DNA from: Hormiphora californensis
Lineage: Eukaryota; Ctenophora; Tentaculata; Cydippida; Pleurobrachiidae
DNA length: 64,000 nt
Direction: 5' to 3'
Assembly: GCA_020137815.1 (NCBI GenBank)
Contig: CM035358.1
Location: 5,545,488-5,609,487, forward strand
The position numbers were made by a program, and so were the translations under genes. The notes under the pieces were generated by a model, which was not told the DNA's origin, did no database searches, and worked only from the letters and a program-made list of their open reading frames with translations. This document shows, in pieces, positions 41,731 through 55,900 of this stretch (position 1 is the first letter of the stretch; the number at the start of each line of letters is the position of its first letter).

Positions 41731-44700
41731 ATGGACTTTTTCAATTTCGACAAGCCAGTCCAGCGAACCCAGCATATTGGATCAGCCAGACGGAGGCCAG
41801 AGGCCCCCACTTACCAATGAACCCCATCCACACCAACCCATGTACAGCTCCATTCCCGATATGACACTTCACCAAAAAAATGACATTTACTTGCGACCAC
41901 TAAACGATTATACAGAAGCACCCGATCAGCAGAACTTATCCAGTGTTCGGAATCACTTCAAAAACCGCCCTCCGCCGGCTGATTTACCGATCATAAATTA
42001 TCGGGATCGTATTGTGGATACAGTGGAAAACAATTTGGTTACCATAGTAACGGCTCCTACGGGCAGCGGAAAGTCCACCCAAGTTCCACAGTACATCCTT
42101 GATTCGGAGTTTGACGAAGGACGGCATTGTAAAATTGTAGTTACACAACCGAGGAGAGTGGCTGCAATTTCTCTTGCTCGACGTGTCCTTGAGGTAAATA
42201 GTGTGAATTGGCTTGCCTCTAGACTCAACTAGGATAGTATTTTTGACATTCTGGAACAGTCTCGAGGCATATATAATATTAGTATTATTAATATTATAAA
42301 ATCCCAATTCCCAATTGGTATGATGATAATTTCATCATCATTATCAGAGTCTATCCAATCTTACTATCTCCAATATTCTAAACTCCCCTCAATCTAACTC
42401 TCTCCAATATTTCCAGGAGCGTCAACTCCCCGATCTCGAGGAGAACACCCGCGATGGAAGTGGAACCTTGGTTGGATACCAGATCGGGATGGATCACAAA
42501 GCCAATGCTGATACCCGCCTAACCTACATGACCACCGGTGTACTTCTTCGGAAGCTCATCTGTAATCAGTCCCTGGGCGAGTTCACCCACATCATCCTGG
42601 ACGAAGTTCACGAGAGAGATAAAGACAGTGATTTCATTTTACTGCTCGTCAAGAAATTCCTAAAAGATTCCGATATTCAAGTGCGGGTTGTGGTCATGTC
42701 CGCGACGGTGGATGCCCAAAAGTTCTCAAATTACTTTCAGACCCTTGGATGTGATGGGTGTTTGAGGGGTGCACCTATTATCGAAGTGAATCAGCGGATG
42801 TTTGATGTTCGGATTCACTATCTTGAAACGGTAATTACCCAATTTAAAGTGATTAAAAGATTGTTTTAGGTACCTAGTAGAAAATAGCTTTCGAGTATTT
42901 TCTCTTTTTTTTCAACCCTCAAAAGACGCATTTATCGCTAATAATTTTTCACCGGTTCTCACTATTACTAGCATTTACTAAAACCTATACCCCCGCTTGC
43001 CAAGCTAGACTGTCGCACACCCCGCCCCCGAAACACAAATGTAAAGGGAGGGTTAGAACATAACAACCCCCCGCACAGGTGACTCGGTTGATTGACCAGG
43101 AGATGGACGGGGACGATTCCATGTCCCAAAAGGAAGCTACGATCGAGGAGAAAACCTACAAAAGGGCAAGAGATCTGATACTGTATTTTGATACTGTCGA
43201 TGAGGATGGTGCCGTGTTAGTGTTCTTGCCGGGGATATATGAGATTGAGAACATGCAGAAAGCTCTTGAGGGTCACCGGGAAAGGTAAGAGATATTTTCA
43301 AAAACACAGACATCACGATTTGATACACAAACGAAAAGAATATTATGTTTGAAAACCCCAATTTCCCCCCATTTCAGGATAGAGATCATCTGCCTGCACA
43401 GTTCAATACCCCGTCAGTACCAAATGAGAGTATTCAATCCTCCGCCTCCTGGGAAACGCAAAGTTATCCTATCAACCAACATCGCCGAAAGTTCCATCAC
43501 CGTTCCAGATATCAAATACGTCATCGATTTCTGCCTGACGAAAGAGCTCTACGCGGACAGTGGCACTGGCATGTCCTCCCTAAAGTACGTTTGGTCTCCC
43601 AAGAGCTCTCTGGATCAGAGAAAGGGCCGAGCGGGGCGTGTTGCTAAGGGCGAGTGCTTTAGACTGATCTCGGAACACTTCACCCAGAACCTTCTTGATT
43701 ACAGCAAACCTGAAATGCAGAGGTGTTCCATTGAACAGCTGATACTTTGGTGCAAGATCCTAAATATCGGGGATCCGAAACACGTACTTTCCTACGCTCT
43801 AGACCCGCCTGACCTAAACAAACTGAGAGAGGGAGCATTGTTGTTACTTGAAGTTGGGGCCCTGATCCTACCCCAGGATCACAGGTGCATCAGGGACCCT
43901 CTGGATCAGGAGCTCTCTTTCCTGGGAAGGATAATGGGAAACATACCCCTGGATGTTCGACTGACCCGTCTGATCATGTTTGGGTTAGTCTATAACTGCC
44001 TTACGGAGTGTGTGATTATGGCGGCTTGTCTCTCGCTACCTGCTTTCTTGGAAATGCCATTCAACGATAAACACAGGAAGTTGGAGACTTATGTTAGTCG
44101 GATGAAGATGGCCAAGGGGAGCTTTTCCGATCCCATAATGATGTATCTCATCTACGATAAGTGGTATGATCTAACTCACAACAGTCGGAGTGGAAATCAA
44201 ATGGAAGCAAGACAGTTTTGTTCCCATAACTTTCTCAATCATAACAGATTGAACGAGGTAGCGAGCTTGGTTCAGGACATCTTGCACTTCCTGAGGGGCC
44301 GAAACGTCCCGGAGTCGCTGTACAACCAACGGACGTCTGAGGTTGACGTGTTCCGATTGAAGTTGGCGCTTGCTGGAGCTAACTATCCCTTCTATTATCG
44401 GATTGATAAGTACGCCTTTGACTCCACCACCTGTATCAAAGAGTTTGGAAATCGAAAAACAAGTGACACGGTATATTTCACTGGAATGAAGATGCCAGTA
44501 GCGCCTACCGAGTTCGAACTGAAATACAAGGACCAGTTTAGCTCCTATTTTTCACGCTATTTCGATTCAATAAAGAGGGTAACTTTGGAATCAAACCGAG
44601 TCTACGTTACATTTGATCCACCTAAGGAATTGGAGATCAGCAGGAATGTGTTTTATGCGCTGAAAATGAAACAACTCAGTCTGGGGCTGACACTCAAGTA

Positions 44701-46427
44701 CAGGAACAGGGTTGGAGAGGTCACTGAAACCTCCAGTGTTGCTGTTCACATCCCTAAAGCTGATACTGGACAGACGGTTAGAGGTTCTTGTTAGCTATGT
44801 CGAAAGCCCCACCCGGTTCTTCATCCAGTTTCAGGACAGACGGTCTTCTGAGGCTTTTAACGCCCTCTCCGATGCAATTCAAAGGACTGAGCTAGTTAGA
44901 TTTGATGCCAGAAGGATTTCAATGGATGTTTATGGGTTGACATATTTCGACGACCTCCTCTATCGGGTAAAGGTGCTAAACATCAACAAAGATGACGGGA
45001 AATTCATCCTCAAAGTCAAGTTTGTCGACTATGGGAATTCGATGTGGATCAAGGCGTCATTACTCTTCCAAATCACTAGAGAGTTCCTAGAGTGGTGTCC
45101 CTTCCAAGCGGTCGAGTGCTCTATCGAGGGAATTGGACCGACCATGAGGAGCTGTATAGCGGGAGGAAGTGATGGTGGTAGATGGCACGAACGTGTCATT
45201 AACACCATGAAACCTCTCGTGGAAAACAAGTGTTTCAACGCTAAAGTGTTCTACAATGTTCAAGATGTCCTTCATGTGGATTTGTTAGAAGGTCAAAACA
45301 GTTTCAAACAGTATCTGATATCGAACCGGTTTGTCGAGGCTGCGGTGGACAGTTGGCAAATTGAACAGGTGAAACTGTCGGAGGAGAACATGAGGCATGT
45401 CACTGTTTACCTCCCTGCTGTTACCATAGTATCCAACGGTAACCATGACAACCAACAAATGCAACCTGATGTCCAAAGTTCCCGGTTATCAGGACCAACT
45501 AACCCCTACCAAGCGGTGTTTGCTGGCCTTACAGACTCTGTTAGACGGTTTGTTCCCCAAGTTAGCAAGGATTCAGTATGTTCCATCCTGATGTGCACGA
45601 ACCCCAACCATCACTACACAGAACTAATCTCATCCAGCAGTGTAGCTCTGACCAGTAATGGTTGTAGGATCGATATGCGGGGTGTGACATGTCATTTGAA
45701 ACAACGTGGATTCGCGGATCTGATGGTAATGCTGTATGCGCCACGTGTACAACTTCACACTACAGAAAGCAGGTTGAACTATGTGGGATGCCGGGCAGGC
45801 CTCGGTTTGGACAGCTTTGGGGAGGAACTCTGGCCAGATCACGATCTGTGCATTTCATTCGATCAGCGGTTCTACTCCTCTGATATTGACGACATAAACC
45901 TGGTCCGAACGCACATTTCCGAGATTCTGGAGGGTGGCGATAGCAAGGACAAATTCGAGCACACCGTGGGAACGATTAAAAAACTCCAAGAACGGGTTTA
46001 CCACGGGATAAACACTATTCTAAACAGAATCAGCAGTCCCAAGGATCACCGGAAACTCAAACGGTTGGAGCTCTCTAACTTCAGCTGGAAACCATCTCAC
46101 GGGACAATTAATCTCTTGGATAGTTTCGACGATGGTTACCGGGGAACTGATTGTGAGATATTCCGTCCTCACAGCCTCCTTGGGTTCCAGGAGGAGGAAG
46201 TAGTGAGGATGATCGAATCACCGGAGATGGTTGAAAAGGTTGAGGATCTAAGAGAACATGTTGCATTTCTGAAGGAGACTACAGGGGTCAATAGCAGCCG
46301 GTTCCTGACTTGTGAACTTTGTGATAAGAGTACTTCTAATCCGAGGGAGTTGAAGATTCATCTGGAGAGTGAAGAGCATTTGATGGAGGAGGGTCGGCTG
46401 GAATTGTGGACTGCTCCTAGAAGATGA
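41731..46427 (+). CDS. TDRD9: TDRD9/spindle-E-like DEAH-box helicase with Tudor domain (one apparent frameshift)
   Basis: Exons about 41840-42193, 42417-42830, 43079-43284 and 43378-46427, GT-AG and in phase, roughly 1,340 aa. TDRD9 proteins work in the germline piRNA pathway that silences transposons. Seen: Walker A TAPTGSGKST, DEVH box, SAT motif, NIAESS and QRKGRAGR motifs, helicase-associated and OB-like domains, a Tudor domain with FVDYGNS, and a C-terminal C2H2 finger (CELCDKSTS..H.....H). Within the last exon the frame changes between about 44712 and 44794: helicase and OB domains are in one frame, Tudor in another, consistent with one extra base. The start is also uncertain. The ATG at 41731 (MDFFNFDKP) is in the other frame; the first ATG in the helicase frame is 41840. 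Confidence 0.88.
42995..43064 (+). repeat. Short dispersed repeat, copy 3
   Basis: In TDRD9 intron 2, ending 14 bp before the exon at 43079. It contains 'gctagactgt', a CCCCGCCCCC stretch, 'gaaacacaaatgtaaa' and 'gggttagaacataac', as at 3861-3942. Confidence 0.55.
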
Positions 46428-46527
46428 GAGGAAGATTTGTGGACTGCTCCTAGAAGATGAGAGGAAGATTTGTGGACTGCTCCTAGAAGATGAGAGGAGG
46501 AATTGTGGACTGCTCCTAGAAGATGAG
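46399..46527 (+). repeat. 33-bp tandem repeat spanning the TDRD9 stop codon
   Basis: About four copies of 'tttgtggactgctcctaga' plus 'agatgagaggaaga'. The first copy encodes the C-terminal LWTAPRR and the stop; the rest are 3' UTR. Confidence 0.92.
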
Positions 46528-46557
46528 AGATCAAAACGGATTTGTGAACACTTCCTA

Positions 46558-46563
46558 AATAAA
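46558..46563 (+). terminator. Likely poly(A) signal of TDRD9
   Basis: AATAAA 131 bases after the TDRD9 stop codon and 366 bases before the next start. Confidence 0.55.
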
Positions 46564-46928
46564 GGATTGATGGGCATTATCAGAGCAAGTGAAAATATAT
46601 GAGAGTTTATTTATTGGAGCAAATCATGAGAATGTCAGATTGAAAAGGTGACCATTCAGTAAAATGAGTGAGATTTCAGAAAGTGCGTGTACCCGTTACC
46701 GAATATTTAGTAAGAGTTTTCTAGTTGATTGCTGCTGTATTTTAAGTTTGTGCCATTTTACCGGGGCATTTTATTTGTGAATTATTGCTATAGCAACTGT
46801 TAATAAACATGACGTTCAGTTTATTTTTCTAATCTAAAATTGTTTTTAATTTGCCCTCTTTTTAACCGAGTACCTACCATTACCCTAATAATACAACTCT
46901 TCCTTTATACTTTAGACTCTCCTTAGCC

Positions 46929-49900
46929 ATGGGTATTGCAGTATTTCTGGTAGAACTGGCAGCGGTATTCCTCCTGGTTTGTCTGCTATTCCGTCGTCAT
47001 GGTGACGTCACAAAACTCCACCCCGCAGTCACGTGCTCAGTCTTGGTCACGTGGTTCTTTTCTTTTGTCATTGTTTGCGTGGTGCCCATGGATGTCAGTA
47101 ATGTAAGTACTCTGCACTCCAATTATTGGATGTTCTCAAATAGATAGATCAATTAATTTCATTCAAATGGCAGTTGGTCTCTTCATTTGAAATTTGAAAT
47201 TTGATAAATTAGTATTTATGAATTCTAAGAATTTGATAGATCTTCCTCCCATTAGACCCTGTACGATAAGTGTGTGACTGACAGTTGTGGAGAACTACCA
47301 GCTACAAACTGTACTCTAGTTTGCAGTAAACCTATCAGCTACGTGCCAACCCAGTACCTAGAGATATTCTGGAATATTGTGTTTTGGTCTTCCCAGCTGT
47401 TGACTTGGTGAGATAGATGGGAAACAATGGTTTTTAGTATAGCAAACCGTGCGGGGGATGGCTATACTAGATATCAATCAAGAATGTGATTATTGGGTGA
47501 CACGTGTTTGGAAAGTATGTACTGTTGCCATGACAGCATGACATATTTATTGGATATATATCTTGCCCATGATTGCGCACTAACATTATATCTCTCTCAC
47601 ACCAGGGTTATCCTGCCCCTGCTATCTTCCTATGTGGCAGCGGGAGAGTTCACCATATCTGGCAAGATCAAAAGAGCATTGTTTGAGAATGCTGTGATAT
47701 ATGGCACTCTCGGTCTGTTGTTTGGTGTCCTATTGATCTATGTGGTAGCCAGCAAAAAACTCGGCATGTGAGTAATATTTATTGAACGAGATGTTACACA
47801 CTTTTTAGCTGAACCTTAAAGGATTTGCACTGAAACAAAATCAAAACATTAATTTTCATCACAGTCCGATGTTTTACATTCTGTCGTCTCAATGGCTTCC
47901 CCTGGACACTTTCCAAAATCAATCTTCCCCGCACACTCACACAACCGGTATCTCCTGGCGATGGTAGCCTCACTACCACACGCCCCCATATTAGGACACT
48001 CCTCTCCCGCCCACTCGCTCCACTGCCACGACCGTTTAGGACAGTGAACCGCCATCTTCAAGGGTGCATCCCCACACTCCGTAGGATCAGTATGGACCCC
48101 ACAAGTACACAGCCGTGTTGCGGTTGTATCGATTGATGGCATGCCACATTCCACGTGCGGGCATGGCTCAACAGCCCAGGGGGATAGCTCCCAGGAGGCG
48201 GTAGCGGGACATGTCACTGCCTTTAGGATGGGATCAGTACACCGACCTTGGAAACCTAAAGTGCACGTGCAGACTCCCCGCTGGTAGCTGGTGGTGTTGA
48301 AACACGTGGGAAGGGAGGGACATACTACCGGGTGGGGGTAGGTCATGTGGCAGGAGTAGCTGTGAAGTGTTACCACGTGGCGTGACGTCATTATGACGTC
48401 ATGGGACGATGTCAGAGCGTAGGAGACAACGTATTCTGTTTCCTCGTCTGTGGTAGGGTATATCTCCCCGACATATGATGACGTCATATCAGTTGTTGTG
48501 GTTACCATGGTGCCTGTTTCCTTGGTAACGGGTGTCCAGGAAACTGAACCCTTCACAAACCACCCAGGTCCACGGATCTGCAACTCAAATGTAACTGCAA
48601 CAGGACGTGCGGGAACACTATCAGGATGAATTTGAGCGAACACATCGGAAGGTGGTACTATCTCAACAACATCCAGAGTTGCAATTATCGACTTGTTTTT
48701 CCCTTTGTACGCGAAGGAGAAAGTGTACCGCTGTGTACCAGGTGTATCACTGGGCGGTACTTCAAGCTGGTACGATTTCTCTCCCGTGGTAGCTAGTGTG
48801 GTCGCTGAAACTGGTTTCTCTACCCCCTCGCTCACAACAACCCCATCCTTATCCGTTACCAGGAGGGTCGAATCAGGCCAGGTAGCTGCGTCTGATCCCA
48901 AAACATCAACCGTTACCCATCCTGGCTGGCCTGTCTGGGTGATATTGTTATGGACCTTTAGATCCCATAACTGAAGGGAGACCGTCCCTGTTTCGATACA
49001 ACCACACCCCATGGAGAGCTGGAATTCTAACTCCATAACTCCGATCTGTTGAGCACTAGGAGGGATGGATAATACGGAAACAGGTGTAACTCCATCCATC
49101 AGATACTCCTTGGAGGAGTAGGTTGGGCTCCATGTTAAATTATCCAGGTCCCCTAACTCAGCCCCCTCAACTTCACACATTACCTCCACACTTTCGGTCG
49201 CAGAAACAGGTTCCGCAGTATCATGACACGTGACCCCCAGCACTCGAATGTTCCCCATGGTATCACTGGTAGAGACATTGTAGGAGCCTGGAACAAGGGT
49301 TTCTAATGGCGGCACGAAGGTCGAGATGGAGTATGTGTTAGTTTGGATTACTGAGGTGGAGGGAAATTCTCCGATAGATCCGATAACCCAAGAGACAGAG
49401 TTGTTACCACCTAGTAGAATGGGTTGGACCTCCATTATTCTCCCAGGACAGGACCCACTACTGACAATATTAGGAATGTATGTTGGCCACATGTTAGATG
49501 GACAGTTGATTATTCGGCCTGTCAGTTGGTTTATTGATTGTATAGCGTCATCAGCATCTTGGCAATCACTGATACAAACTTCATTTTCTGGGTCTTCTGA
49601 AGCTACCACCTCACCAAATGCGTCCTCAGGATCTAGACATCCTCCTATACAGCTCTCTTCTTCATCACCCTCTTCTTCTTCATCTGCTGAGTCTTTTTCT
49701 TCTTCTGTTGGGTCTGTGCTTGTTGATTGTATGGCATCTTCTTCCTCCTCTTCGTCTGGTTCTCCTGTAGCAGATGTGTCCTCCTCGGCTGATAGTTCCC
49801 CCAACACATCCTCCCCATCAGCTAATAGTTCCCCCAACACATCCTCCCCATCAGCCATTAGTTTCCCCAAGACATCCCCCTCCTGATGGAACGTGCTGAT

Positions 49901-52900
49901 GTGTGGTGGTAACATAACCAACTGCCCAACATCATCATCACAACAATCAATAAACCTGATCCTGTCCTTACAGTGTCCAGACCTGGCCAGTCTATACCAC
50001 TCCCTGACCTTCTGGACACACCCCTCACACTCCCCCTCCACAACCTCACCATCACACAGGTACCCAGTGTCACACCCAAACTCCCCACAGTGCTCTTCAT
50101 TACACCTTGGGTTGGAGAATACCCGTCTCCACTTTAACCTGCCACCCGTACTCCCCGGACATTGTCCAACGTTAAACCATTCCCCGCACCCACTGCACTC
50201 AAACGTATCACCAGGTTTTGGGCCGCCATCGTCACTATGGTAACCAAGACCTGCCATACCACACTGTCCCCAATCACACGACTCCTTTATCAAAACATCT
50301 TTACACAGTCCGTTGTCTTCAGTAAACATCCGTCTAACGGTGGTGCATTCTGTGTTGCAGTCTTCTATTAGAACGGATCCCGTGCAGGACCGGGATGTGT
50401 CACAGGCGGTAAGGGAACACTCCTTAGGACAGGAGATGGTGGCATCACGGTACAGTCTCCATCCGGGGGCACCTGCAGGGGTGGTTGAGTTAAAATGATA
50501 AGATGAGCAGGGAATTGTGGTTCCCCTCCCTCCCTATGTTCAACAGCTGAGTAACAGCGTCTCCCCGCGAAGGGAACCTGTCATGAGCTGTGTGTCATGA
50601 GATTGAGTGTATTGTTCTGTGGGACACACTGTCGCAGTTGTTACCGCCTACCGGACGTAACGCGCGAACTGATCATTAGTATGTGACACTTTTGTGCACG
50701 CACTTGAAATGCACCTTTCAAGTGCGCGCACGTGCTTCTTGTGAAGATCGAATGAGTTTTAAGTTGACAAGCACTTTGTCAGATTCCCAATATCAAACTA
50801 CCTTAACGTTGTACTACCTGATCCGTCTATTTTGTTAACCACCCGTTATCTACCGTGTTTCCATTCGTCCACCTTCCCAACATCATATTGACAGTGGTAG
50901 CAGTGAAGCTGACGACATTATGCCATCCGACATTCATGCCCCGGTCTTTGATAACCAAACGAACTTTGAGACTTATCGCCGTGAGGTCGACATCTGGCTG
51001 TTAGGTACTGGCTGCCCCAAGGAGAAACAGGCGGCCCGGTTAGCTCTCCAAATGAGGGGACGTGCAAAGGAGGTTGCGCTAGGCGTACCCACCGAGCAGC
51101 TCAAGTCTGAGAACGGTGTTAAAATCCTCCTCGATGCCATCGAGAAAGTGTTCGGCAGAGACAAAACTGTTTCACTCTTTTCCGCCATTGAAGCTTTTGA
51201 GAACTTTATCAGACCAGCTAATCAGAACATGTCAGATTTTATATCAGAGTTTTCCACCCGACTTGGGGAGCTCCGACAGCAGGCTGGAGTCGATGACCAT
51301 CACAAACTCTATGGATCACAAGTGTTAGCCTACAGACTTTTGGAACAATCTAACATCTCCGATGAACAGAAACGACTCCTCAGAGCTACCTGTGTTGAAA
51401 TCAGTCTGGAATGCATGATCACACAGATGAAGAGGGCGTATGGGGAGACCCTACCCTCAGCTGCTGAAACCGATCAAACCTCTGAAACATTGACTCTAGT
51501 TGTCTGTTACAATTGTAAGAAGACTGGTCACATTGCCTCTGAGTGTTACAATCGGCGTGGTGCCGTACGGGGAAAACGTGGTGGAGGACGTGGTCAGCGT
51601 GGATCTGGGGGTCGACGAGGTCAGAGTGGCGATGCCACAGGAGTGTACAAGATGAGCGTTGAAACGGACTATGTCTTGTCATTATCTGAGCAAGTGGGAC
51701 TTCGTGCGTTGCTGGATACTGGCGCCGCTAAGAGTGTGTGTGGCAGTGATTGGTTGAAGAATTTTGAGAAAGAGTCGTGTATTCGAGTGAGAAGAGAATC
51801 ATGTGAACAGAGAAGATTTACATTTGGTGATTTATCAGGAGTTAACTCTACTATGATTGCTTATATCCCAACTGATATTTTCGGTGTGAAGTTTACTGAG
51901 TTTGCGGTATATGTTCTTGATATTAACATTCCCCTTCTCCTATCCAGGCACTTATTGAGTCAGATGGGTGCAGTGATTGACTTTGAGAGGGATCAACTCC
52001 GTGTCTCGGGTAAGACAACTACATTACATCTTACTGACACTGGACATGTGACAATTGACCTTAATAAGAAGCTTTCACCCACTACTTTGTTAACAAATTC
52101 TTGTTCAGGGATCTCTCCTCCAGCAATTGCCAAGAAACTCCACAAATACTTTGCTCATGGTTCAGTCTCCAAGATCCAGGATATTGTTAAATCCTCGGAT
52201 CACCCTCGAAAGTCTGAGATTTGTCAAGAACTCACCAGGGTCACACAAGAATGTGAAAACTGTCTCGAACACAGTGCATCCAAACCACGGAGGAAAGTAG
52301 CTTTACCTCTCAGCAAAACATTCAACGAATGTCTCGCTATGGATCTCAAGATGCTGAAGTTCAAGTCTGGAGAATCATGCTGGGTACTTCACATCATTGA
52401 CACACTGACGAGATACAGTGTAATGGTCCCCGTGAAATCAAAAACTGGAACTGAGATCACCCAGAAGTTCTTCACCAGCTGGATTAGCATTTTTGGACGT
52501 CCACAGAGAATTCTCAGCGACAACGGTGGCGAGTTCATCAATGATACCCTACTTGAGATGGCGAGCAGACTTGGAATCGAATTAAAGTCTACTCCAGCAG
52601 AAAGTCCTTGGTGCAATGGGATCTGTGAGAGACATAACAGTATTCTTGGAAAGATGGTTGAGAAGACCAAAGATGACACGAAGTGCAGTATAACTGTAGC
52701 TTGTGCTTGGGCTTCGAATGCGAAGAACCAGTTGACTAACCAGATGGGATTCTCACCACACCAACTCGTGTTTGGGAGCAATCCTACCTTCCCCAGTGTA
52801 CTGAACGATGATTGTTTACCTGCCCATGGAGACCAGAAGAGTGAGGACCAAGTGATTTCAGACAATATCAAAGCCATGAAGACCGCCAGGGAGAAATTCA

Positions 52901-55900
52901 TCCAACTCGAGAATGCAAGCAGATTAAAGAGAGCTCTAGCAAGTTCAGGACCAACACAGGATCAGACCACCTACGTCCAGGGAGATAAGGTGTATTATAA
53001 ACGTGAGCAACACAAGACCTGGTTGGGACCTGCAACTGTAGTTGGAATGACTGAGAACCAAGTACTGATTAAACACGGCGGACAACTACTAAGAGCACAC
53101 CCATGCAAAGTGAGACTGGTACAACAAAGACAAGAACCCCCAGAGGACCAACAACGGAAAGAGGAGTACAAACGAAACGAGGAATCAAGTTCCAAGAGAC
53201 ACGTCCCCGAGATGCAGACTGCACCGGAAGTGACGACTGATGAAGATGTCCCGGAACCGATAGAGAAATCTAAAGTGCAGCCACCGAAGGCTAGCAGAGT
53301 CAGACGTCCAAAGAAGACAGTCCGTGAACCGACCAGAAAATACAATCTCCGGCACAACAGACGACAAACCCCCCCACCAGAGCATCCTGCAGATGAATTA
53401 CTCATCCCTAGTGAAACAGATCCCGAAGAGGACACTCCACAAGATGGACACAGTGAGAGTAACATTGAAGAAGTTCCCAGAGAACCTACTTATGCAGAGA
53501 TAGCCGTCCCAACCGAGGACCAGCAGGAGGATGAGGCCACAACAAGTGGACCTGTTGTTGTGAGAGTTCCTGAAAGTGAAACCAGCCCGGATACTGAGGA
53601 TACACCTGGTCAGAGAGACATAGAGCCAGATCCCACAGAGGACAGCGCCAGACCCAATGAGGAAAAGACTGACTCCAATGAGGACACGTCAACGCCAAAA
53701 GATGATGTTGCAGAGCCCACAGAGGACGCAGCAAAGACCCCAGATCAAAACACAGAGGATTCAGATCCCGATTCTGATGCTGAGGAGATCATTCTTCTTG
53801 CCGCATCTAAACTGGGCAAGGAAGAAGTGCAGACAGCACGAAATAGGGAGATTGACAAACTCCGTGAATTCAATGTTTTCGAGGAAGTACCCGATACAGG
53901 ACAACAACCAGTCACCACCAGATGGGTGATGACACGGAAAGATGATGGCACAGTGAAAGCCAGGCTGGTGGCCCGAGGATTTGAGGAAAAACTCGAGGAC
54001 CCGACTAACTCACCGACTGTTACTAAACACGCAGTGAGGATCTTGCTAAGTTTGGCAACTACCAGTAACTGGACCTTGAAAAGTGTTGATGTAACCAGTG
54101 CCTACCTACAGTCTGATAAGATGACAAGAGATGTGTTCATCAAACCCCCAGCTTACCTCAAGAGGAAGGATGTACTGTGGAAACTAAATAAACCACTGTA
54201 CGGTCTTGGTGACGCGGGAAGAAGATGGTACATGTCACTCACCGCAACTTTGAAAAATACTCTCCAGATGTCAAGAATTGACAAGAATGTATTTTTCACC
54301 ACTGGAGATGACGGGAAACTACAAGGATTACTAGTAATTCATGTGGATGATATTCTTATTACTGGTGATCACAACTTCTACAAGAAAGTTAAACCCGCTC
54401 TTGACAACTACAAGATAGGAAGAGTTGAAACAACTGAATTCGACTACCTGGGATGGCAGTTGAAACAGCAAGGAATTGATATTTGTGTATCCCAGGAACA
54501 GTATTGTAAGTTTGTCAGAGAGGATATCCTGGACAAGATGAAAGCTGTTAAACCGGTACCACAGAATCAAGAAGAGGTTGATGAGAATCTTCAATCCTAT
54601 ATGAGAACGGTGATTGGAAAATTAAACTGGCTGGCTACCCAAAGCATGCCACAGATCAGTTTCAGTCTCCTTGACATAACAACGAAATCACCCTGGACCG
54701 GCAAAGAGTTCAAAGAACTGAAGAAGATTGTGACCAACCTTTCTCCTTCAACGATAACCTTTTCCCCTTTTAACCCTACCTCAGCTGAGATAATTGTTTA
54801 CACTGATGCCAGTCTCGGCAACCTTGCTGACAGAAAGAGCGGAGCAGGAGTTGTAGTTTTCTGGGGAGACAGCTCTGATTTCAATTTGATCGCCTACTCG
54901 TGTGGCAAGGTAAAACGTGTAGTGAAGAGCGTCTTTGCCGCAGAATTGTATGCTGTATCTGAAGGATTGGGATATGGAGTTATGATCAAAGCCCTCCTCC
55001 AGGAACTATCTTTTGACCCTCCCATCAGACTTTTCACAGACTCCGCACAAGTTGTGAGTTTGGCAAACTCCGTCTCAGCCGTACCAACTGATAAGGGAAG
55101 CATCTTGGAGCTACGTGAAGTTCAAGAGAAGGTCGAAAAGGGAGAAGCATCCATCAACTGGGTGGAGTCGAAGTCTAACCCCGCTGATGTACTCACAAAG
55201 CGAGGAGTGAGTCCCAGAGTGATCGAGAGGATGATCTAGTGTGTTTTTCAACCTACTTGTATTTTTTAAACTTTATTTCTCCAGTTTAAATATTTTATCG
55301 GACAACTGACTTTGTTTTTCTATTTTATTCCAGACAAAGACAACATGTACCTTTTCGTATCTCAGTATTTCCACATTGTTAGTTTTTCCCAGTTAACTCT
55401 CACTTGTATTGTTACGACATTGACAAATGACAGTTTTAGCCTTGACACGGTTTGGAACCCTCTCGGCGTTCATTGCCTCATCGGTCTCGAGTTCGGTAAG
55501 TCCTTTTGAGAAAGAAATAGAGGGGAGTGTCATGAGCTGTGTGTCATGAGATTGAGTGTATTGTTCTGTGGGACACACTGTCGCAGTTGTTACCGCCTAC
55601 CGGACGTAACGCGCGAACTGATCATTAGTATGTGACACTTTTGTGCACGCACTTGAAATGCACCTTTCAAGTGCGCGCACGTGCTTCTTGTGAAGATCGA
55701 ATGAGTTTTAAGTTGACAAGCACTTTGTCAGATTCCCAATATCAAACTACCTTAAGGGTACGCTAACCAAAAATTTTTTTCGAGTGCAGGGAAATCTCTC
55801 ACCGTAGGGTTGTAGGCCATGCCAAGGAGACCTCAAATATGCAATTTGAGCTCTCAAGTCGAATTCATATTTTTGCTACAGCTGCTTGAAAAATGAACTG

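Noticed and set aside
41587-41820. 77-codon ORF before TDRD9
   Set aside because: Only the part from the ATG at 41731 might belong to TDRD9, and in a different frame; the rest is compositional.
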